Origin: Nicotiana tabacum | Taxonomy: Eukaryota > Streptophyta > Magnoliopsida > Solanales > Solanaceae | Assembly (NCBI RefSeq): GCF_000715075.1 | Contig: NC_134087.1 | Span: 127,993,018-128,057,017 of the forward strand | DNA: 64,000 bases | Direction of reading: 5' to 3' | Part shown: one piece after another, positions 57,318 to 64,000 of the stretch | Numbering within the stretch: the first letter of the stretch is position 1 | Layout: the number at the start of each line of letters is the position of its first letter | Translations under genes and position numbers: made by a program | The notes under the pieces: generated by a model | The model's database searches: none | What the model was told of the DNA's origin: nothing | Seen by the model: only the letters and a program-made list of their open reading frames with translations

Positions 57318-57727
57318 CTTTGCTTTCCCTCTGCTTTTTATGTTGCTTGGAGGAGGAGGAGGTGGAGGGACTCTAGATCTGGTATGATATGTTGATGAGG
57401 CCAGTATGGATGAACCTACCTAAGGGGATGAGAATAATAATAAAAATAAACAAAAACAAAAGGTAACAAGTTAGCGAGGATCTTGAGATGCTTGCAGTAT
57501 TTAAACACATATTGCGAAATATAAACTCGTGTCCTAATTTGGGAGCCTCGTTGTTCCCGAGGTAGGCCTAGCGACAAATAAATTTGGAGAACATCAAATT
57601 CCAATAAATGCATCATTTCATTATATAAAAGTAGACAAATCTAAAAACGATACTAACATAATAAATAAAACAAGTTGCTACTAGTACTTAACCTTATTAC
57701 ATTTTAAGAAAAGCAAGTAAATCTAAT
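57318..57727 (-). other. Spacer between Ogre ORF1 and gag
   Basis: 410 bp with a (GGA)n-like run near 57352-57370 on the + strand and AT-rich sequence. No credible ORF. How gag is translated downstream of ORF1 is not evident from the sequence. Confidence 0.55.
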
Positions 57728-59347
57728 CTATTTGGTCCCAGAAGGACCATCCCCATATTCGATCTCTCGGACTCCATCAAACAGATCTCCAAGCTCGCGC
57801 AGTCCCAACAGCAAGTAAGATCGGGCCAGATGTCCTCCCTTAGCTCCTTCAGCATTCTGGCAGTTTTCAATCCTCTTTATGACTTTGCCCTCTAGCTCCA
57901 CTATTCCTCGCTCCAGATATTCTATTTTCTTGTTGGAAGTGACTTCCATCTCTTTCCATTCCTCAATCAACCTCACGTTCCGCTCATGTATTTCCCGATG
58001 CTCATTCTCAGAGTCGTGGACCCTCTTGCGCAGCCTGTTGTATTTGACCTAGGTTTCAGCTTCCTCGTCTATGATTTTATTCCCTCAACCAGTCCCTGGT
58101 GTTACCGTTCTTTTTAGATTGTCCTCCAACCATGCCGGGTAGAGAGGCTCACACCCCGCGTGATATCTGTCTGGCTCAACAGTACTTTTCTCCCCAATGA
58201 TTTTGTAGTGCCACATGTGCTGAACTTGACACTTGTAAGGTATGTCATCATCTTGAAAATTTGCCCTAAAATGACTCATCTTGACGACCCTTGGTACAAC
58301 CTGTTTTCTACCTGCTTGCCTCATAACCTGCAGAGGGACATATGGATATATCCCTCTCAACCCGATCAACACCAAGTGCGGAGCATCTCTGGACTTGATA
58401 ATAAACTTGTCTGTTGGGAACCATTCAATCATCCACTGCACCTGTCCCTCGGCCAGATTGTCGAAGAACTCTACCCATTCGTTGGAACTTTCTGGCTGAG
58501 CGAATTTGTCTGGAATGTAGGTCATCTGCTTCGGGTGATGGAAGGCAATGTGGTCATTCCAAGCCCTTCGCGGAAATTCTTGACGATAGCAACCCTTTTG
58601 GAGATGCTCCAACAACCATAACTGCAGCAATAAATTACCCTCGAAATGCTGGGTCCCTCATTGATAGTGCTCTAGGGCCCTGTAGATGTCAGCTATGATC
58701 ATGGGGACTATGGTATATGTTTTCCTATTAATCCCTTCCATCAGAGTTTTGGCGACCATGGTCAACCTAGTGTGGATTCTTCCCTTTTTCATTGGGAACA
58801 CTATCAGCCCTAGAAAGCACACAATGAACACGAACACTCTGCGGTGGATGTGACCCAGTGAAGTGAGGGAGATCTCATCATGGTAAGTGCTAAATGACTT
58901 GCTATGGCCATACCTCTTGTACAGATATTCGAAAGGTATGTAGGAGTCATTTAAGCACACTAGGTCGACATTCTTTTTCAGCCCCATCATCTTCAAAAAT
59001 CCTCTGCCCATACGGTTTTCTGGCACCAAAAGCCCAGGACTGTCCCAAGTCAACCCTGCAAGTCCTCCTATTTCCTCTAGAAGCGGTGTCATCTCTATGT
59101 CACCGAAACGAAACACAACTCTTTCACTATCCCAGAATAAGGTAGCAATCTCGATCAATTTGTTGTTTGGTTTAATATCCAACAAGGAAGGTAGGTTACC
59201 TAGGTACTTTTTGACGTGCTTCTTGTCGCTTAAGGAAAGGTCTTCCCACCAATCTAGCAGCAATGGTGGGATGTTGCTAACCATACCGAATCTGGGGACC
59301 TCGTGCCTCATTTTCTGCAAAACAAAAGGGTTAGACCTTACGCCCAT
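57728..59347 (-). pseudogene. Ogre ORF1 protein, three internal stops
   Basis: One frame of 540 codons from ATG 59347 to TAA 57728-57730 with stops at 58658-58660, 58085-58087 and 58049-58051 but no frameshift. The N-terminal half (LLLDWWEDLSLSDKKHV, EIGGLAGLTWDSPG, HIHRRVFVFIVCFLGLIVFP) resembles plant mobile domain proteins and the extra ORF that Ogre elements carry upstream of gag. The C-terminal part after about codon 425 is a likely coiled coil (LEEW-type Glu/Lys repeats near 57830-57980). Function in the element life cycle is not known. Start chosen because it follows the leader and no earlier in-frame ATG is convincing. Confidence 0.8.
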
Positions 59348-60007
59348 TGGACTCGACTATTTATACATTCATGATCAACATATCGGCATTTAGCTCTCTA
59401 AATTAATGCACAAAACGTGGTTGCATCCGTTGGGATTATGGAAAACCCAATGGACTTTGGATAAGTCTTATCTTAAAGGATCGTTATGTGGACAACATAA
59501 CTAATCCGACTAGGTTTCACCATGATGCATGCACAATTTAAACAGAGTAAAGTTTCTATGGGGTTTTAGACTGGTACCCTCAAGCGGACAACTTGAGGGG
59601 GAAGGCACGAAACCGTCGACTGCACCGCTGATCGACTGGTTTTACCGTAAACAAGCCTTTCCGAATTTAAGGGTAGTAAATATGAAGAGCGCAACCACTC
59701 ATTAAAGCGTTGCAATAGTATTTGAGACGCACGAGTGGAATATGATGTGGAGCATGATTTATGCATCAATTAATAACATGTAGTCAAGTATTTTCACGTA
59801 GGGAAAAATAAATACAGTATTTAAATAATTGAAGGACATTTAAAGGAAAAAAGAAAACAAAGAGACAAGTCAGTTTCAGGGTAATAAAGAAATCATAAAT
59901 GCTTGAAAAATAGACAGTTAAATCCAAATAAAGGGGCAGGGTACTGTATAAGCATGCTTGGACTAATTTGTAAAAGACAAGTTCGTTATGGTAAAAGCCT
60001 AAAAATA
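59348..60007 (-). other. Ogre leader between primer site and ORF1
   Basis: 660 bp, AT-rich near the primer site. The small ORFs on either strand (for example near 59566-59769) are not conserved features I can support. Expected to hold RNA packaging signals, which I cannot recognise. Confidence 0.6.
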
Positions 60008-60025
60008 TCCCCAACAGAGTCGCCA
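60008..60025 (-). other. Primer-binding site of Ogre element
   Basis: On the - strand TGGCGACTCTGTTGGGGA three bases after the LTR end. Ogre elements use a tRNA-Arg primer, and this has that form. Confidence 0.8.
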
Positions 60026-60028
60026 TGC

Positions 60029-63000
60029 TGTCACGCCCCCTTTTTTCTCCCCCTTTTGAGACGGGAAGAAGTCCGGGTTTCGACATTCACAAGGTGTAAT
60101 GACTCATTTCCTTTTGGGAATTGGGTATTTGAAGAGTCGCCACCTAACGGATTATGGTGCGTTAGGGCACCTAGAGCGACTAACTCTTGGGTTGGTTTGC
60201 ATTACTAGAGCTTAGGGTAAGGGCTTGAAGTAACCTCGAGGGGAAGGTGTTAGGTACCCCTCTTGGTCCACAACTGTGGATCCCGGCCGAACTTATATTC
60301 ACAAATTAGTCCATATAAACAGTTGAATCAAACAAGTTGCAAGTAAAGCACGTGAGATAATTCAAGTAGTAAGATAAAGGTTTGAACAAGTTGTAAAACA
60401 AAGATTTCAATAAAGAAAGGATTTAGTAAATAGGGGTCCTAGGTTGGTTATCCTATAGGGTCACCCCACGCAATGTCCGGTAAACACTACTCAATGAGGG
60501 GCTACACGTGACATTAACGCGTAGTCATCATATCTCATGCCTACCCTTCCCATCCCCTTATTGGTCATGCAAAGTGAGTGTTTGGTCAATAATTCCTATT
60601 ACGTGCTGGTACCCGTCCCTTCTTAATGGTCATGGAGGGAGTTAGGACCTCTACCTATAGGTGGTTCTAGACGTACCCCTAAGGTTTTAAAAGGACAAAA
60701 TTCTAAGGCGACAGTCAAAAGCATTTAGGACTTTCACACATAATGAGAGCAATTAAGAGGCTCAAAGTTTCCTCCTCAAACAAACACACAAGCAACACGA
60801 CTCAAGCAAAGTTAAGGTTTTTTATTAAACAATGTCCTAAAGCAGGATATCTAAGTGAATATGCAGAAACAGACAACCCCTTTTTTAGACTCAAAAGTTA
60901 CACCCTAGTGGTTGCCTAGGGACTCTTTTAAAAGCCTGTTAGGATCAGAAACGTTAAGCGAGAGGGACAGTTTCAGAGAAATGCAATTTTTAAAATGCCC
61001 TAAAGGCTTGCCTATGAATACTGGTGTCTATGCAGAAACAAACAGATTTTGAAATAGACTCCTTGAATACCTATAGGCATGATATCTAATGAGATTGAGG
61101 CAGTTTTGAAAGAATTTGTTTCAAGAAATGCTTAATGCTTAATAAGACCAATTTAAAAATGAACTAGGCGTAATGAAGTTGATTTATTAGACTAAGTTAA
61201 ATTAACAGACAGAATTGTGAGTAGGGCTTCTTATAGGCATGATATCTAGGAGGATTACTGATTTTAATCGATTTGCAGGTATAGCAACATCCAGAAATAC
61301 TCGTTATAACTAAATTCCTATACACGGCATCTATTATTGAACTGATTTAGGACACGATTGTTTAGGACCCTATGTGCATGATTTCTAAACATGACAGAAT
61401 GTAAAACCTTATAGGCATGGTTTCTACTTGATAAGTAAACAAGCTTTAAAAGTAAAGCCCTATGGACATGATTTCTATTAGGCAAAGCAAACAAATTAAA
61501 GAGTAAAGTCCTATGAGCATGTTTTCTACTTAGGCAAAAAATCAGACTTTAAAAGTAAGGTCCTAAGAGCAGGATTTCTACCCGTATTACCCAAGAAAGT
61601 ATGCATCTACCCACCTTTTTTACTAAATACCTCAATATCTGTTTACAAGTTAGTACAGGCCAAAGAATAAATTACATAAGTAAAAATAGAAAATCAAGAA
61701 GCTATTCTATAGGGATCCTTCGATTAGGACCAAGTTCCAAAGCCTCCAATGGTCTCACAAGCCACAATTCCATAGACAAATCAGAGTCTAGGTGCATCAA
61801 AGTTCCCTAAGGATCTCGGGCAGTGCTTACACCTAGACTTAGTAACCAAAGATTGAACAAGTGCAGTGTGGAAAGGCCAGCCTCATTATGCTAGAGTTCA
61901 GAGGGTTCTCAAAAGGATCCCAAGGTAGTACACATACTAGAGGGGGCAGAACTTATTGACTAAGAGTAGAGTGTGAAGTGATGGACACAAGTTGAAAAGG
62001 CTTTAAAAGAAACTGCATATAACCAAAGTCTTTTCCTTTGAAAATAATGTAGTAAAACAAATAGAGACTTGTTTGAAGAGATGAACGGAAGTTAAAACAC
62101 CTTAGGATAGGTTTACACATAGCTGGTTGATAGAACCAAGTAAATTCAGTAATCACAAACAGGGGTCAAGGGGTTTGGGACACATAGAGAATTTGACTGC
62201 AAACATATAACCCATCAAGGGTCTAGGACTAGTTTAGCCATGCTCAGAAACTACTGACACTGGCATAGTCACAAAACAAGTCCTGAAAGACACAACCACA
62301 TAGAGTGGTGATAGGGATTTTGGAATTCATAGGATATAGGATAGTAAGTACACAATTAGTAGGAGATAAGACATACTCAGAAACACACATAAAGGGGGAA
62401 TACACTGACCTAAAGGAAAGGGAAGACATAATATCATGCTGATAATGTACTCTTAACTACAAATTTCACAACATAAGGACAAATAGAAGCAAACTAGAAA
62501 CAAGAGAAATTGAAACAATAAGAGAAACATGTTGTTGTTGGAACTTTGAATTGAAACTAGGACATACCAGTGAAGAGGAGAGTAAGCAGAATGAAAAGAA
62601 CAAGAGAGAGCACAAATGGTTAGCCTTAGCTTGCAGCCGGCTAACAGTAGTAAATAGCACAATAGAGAGCAGAGAGTTTTAGTATGAGAGATAGTTTTTT
62701 GGACCCAAGTGTTCGTGTCCTGTGTTAATGGAAGACTGGAGTTTTTATAGTTGAAAACAGGTAGTAAAATAAGGTAAGAATCATAGTAGCATGGTAATTA
62801 AGGAACTCAGAATCAGTTAGTCAGAAAATCAAGGCCAGTACTCTCTTAAGTTAAGGAGAATTAATTCAAACGGTAAGAACCAGTAGCGTATAAGGCAAGA
62901 GAAAACCAGTACATGAGTAGTAGGGATAGAGTCAAGGTTCAGTAAGCATAGGGTGGCCGATTAGGACTAGGTTCAGCAAACTCCAATTAAGGAAAGGATT

Positions 63001-63684
63001 CAGTCAGGATAAAATCCACAACAAATAAGGTAGGAATCAATCAATTTAAACAGACGAGGTAAAATTTTAGAGTTTCAAAAGTAATCTTTCAATCAAACCA
63101 TCAGTTAAGGGAATCAGAATTTATCAAGAGGGAGTCACGATTCTATACCTCAACATATAAATAGAGAAGGACAAATAGACGTAGCAAACAAGCAAGGTCA
63201 GCAATATTGATAGAAAGAGGCAAGAGATGAACAAATCAAGATGAATATAATCACATAGAGGTGCTACAAGTAGACTAAGGACTCAGTAAAACCCATTCGA
63301 AGCATGGTAACCAACAGAAACTTAACAAGAGTCGAGTAGTCATGCTAACACACAAAATCAAAACAAAGAAGATCTAAAAATTAGGGCTTTTAACATAGGT
63401 GAGTTAGAAAGCAGTAAGAACATAGAATCAGTCAAGATATGCGAGGAAAGAGGTTTAAACATAAAGAGAAATCAATTTAAACAAGTGTAGAAGAAACTCT
63501 GAGAAACCCTAACTTTAAAGAAATTAAAATGGCTTAAAGTTGATGACTTTTTAAAAGAAGTTTGAGAATAGTGTAAAACATAAAAAGAAAAAGACTTAAA
63601 TCGTTAAAAGAAGCACATAAATGAGAGATACAAACGAAAGTTAGGGTTTCAAAGGAAACCCAAACGAAATGGAAGAACTTGTTT
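60029..63684 (-). repeat. 5' LTR of Ogre element, truncated
   Basis: Partner of 43570-48198 from TGTCACGCCC onward. Collinear up to about 63680 (equivalent to about 47240), where the sequence changes to another LTR family. About 950 bp of U3 are missing from the window. The TATA region is kept (62741-62749), as is the set of CCTATAGGCATG-like motifs. Confidence 0.92.
62741..62749 (-). promoter_or_regulatory. TATA box of Ogre 5' LTR
   Basis: Same CTATAAAAAC context as in the 3' LTR. This copy would drive the element, but much of U3 upstream has been replaced. Confidence 0.6.
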
Positions 63685-64000
63685 TTGAAATGAATTATAC
63701 ATTCTGAGGCCTTAAAAACCTCTTTTAGCATTACCTCGACTTGCGTACGCAGTCCCGGCGCCTAGCCGGAAAGCTATTATGTGAAAATCTGTGAAAAATA
63801 ATAAATTTTGACTATAAAATTAATTAATTTGACTTATGTCAACATGTTAGGTAAACGGACCTAGACCTGTGATTTGACGGTCCTGGAGGATCCGTAGGAA
63901 AATATGGGACTTGGGCGTATGCCTGGAATCAAATTCCGAGGTCCCAAGCCCAAGAAATGAATTTTTAAACAAAATTGTTTTCTGAAATTATTTATGAGGT
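63685..64000 (+). repeat. LTR fragment related to the solo LTR
   Basis: From TGAAATGAATT to the window end the sequence matches the - strand of 41460-41100: GAGGCCTTAAAAACCTC, the GCGCCTAGCCGGAAAGC region, GTCAACATGTTAGGTAAACGG and GGAAAATATGGGACTTGGG. It starts about 45 bp inside the LTR, so either its first bases are lost or the junction is a rearrangement. It continues beyond the window. Confidence 0.75.

Larger units (their letters stand above)
43570..63684 (-). mobile_element. Ogre/Tat-type Ty3/gypsy element, at least 20.1 kb, 5' end cut
   Basis: Parts in order on the - strand: 5' LTR (60029-63684, truncated), primer site of the type used by Ogre elements, leader, ORF1, gag, protease, G-patch-like segment, candidate intron, RT plus two RNase H domains, integrase, long 3' region, polypurine tract, 3' LTR (43570-48198). 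Extra ORF1, intron before RT, dual RNase H and great length are the recognised marks of the Ogre/Tat group. By hand the first 260 bp of the LTRs differ at about 20 positions, fewer than in the Tekay elements, so it is younger. It is inserted in the gypsy gag that ends at 43569. Confidence 0.92.

Noticed and set aside
58160..58698. Plus-strand ORFs of up to 153 codons opposite Ogre ORF1
   Set aside because: The minus-strand frame continues over 540 codons with family resemblance; the plus-strand frames are shadows.

Overview
This window looks like plant nuclear heterochromatin. It is most probably from a Solanaceae genome, and Nicotiana is my best guess from family resemblance; I have no search result behind that. 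I find no host gene and no RNA gene. Essentially all 64 kb is a nest of LTR retrotransposons, with one LINE fragment and one MITE. Every coding region is broken by stops or frameshifts, except single open stretches such as the 626-residue RT/RNase H segment at 51753-53633.

Left part (1-27.1 kb, + strand): the 3' half of a Sirevirus-like Ty1/copia element with an envelope-like gene (1-1710) is split by Ty3/gypsy chromovirus (Tekay/Del type) DNA arranged LTR-internal-LTR-partial internal (1711-13542). The envelope-like gene then resumes (13543-13981) and is followed by the Sirevirus polypurine region and 3' LTR. A LINE reverse transcriptase tail (15402-15639) is interrupted by a complete 10.8-kb Tekay element (15640-26416) with a perfect 5-bp target duplication, and the LINE continues at 26422-27111.

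Middle part (27.1-43.6 kb, - strand): a Tork-like Ty1/copia element lies at 27117-37830. Its 3' LTR carries a Tourist-like MITE, and its 3' untranslated region is split by a 5.5-kb element that has LTRs and a tRNA-Asp-type primer site but no pol gene. Next is a truncated Ty3/gypsy gag-pol (38250-43569) split by a solo LTR (38554-41505) with a 5-bp target duplication.

Right part (43.6-64 kb, - strand): a very large Ogre/Tat-type Ty3/gypsy element of at least 20 kb is inserted in that gag. It has 4.6-kb LTRs, an extra ORF1 upstream of gag, a gag with a variant zinc knuckle, a protease followed by a G-patch-like motif, a candidate intron before RT, a dual RNase H, an integrase, and a long 3' region with minisatellites and hairpins. 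Its 5' LTR breaks at about 63685 into an LTR fragment related to the solo LTR, in the opposite orientation.

The most notable signals not explained by the domain annotation are: (i) a conserved splice donor in five Tekay-type LTRs paired with an acceptor exactly at the gag ATG; (ii) nonsense codons shared in conflicting combinations between gag-pol copies; (iii) three hairpins with a compensatory base pair in the Ogre 3' region; (iv) a 233-codon ORF of unknown family in the pol-less element.
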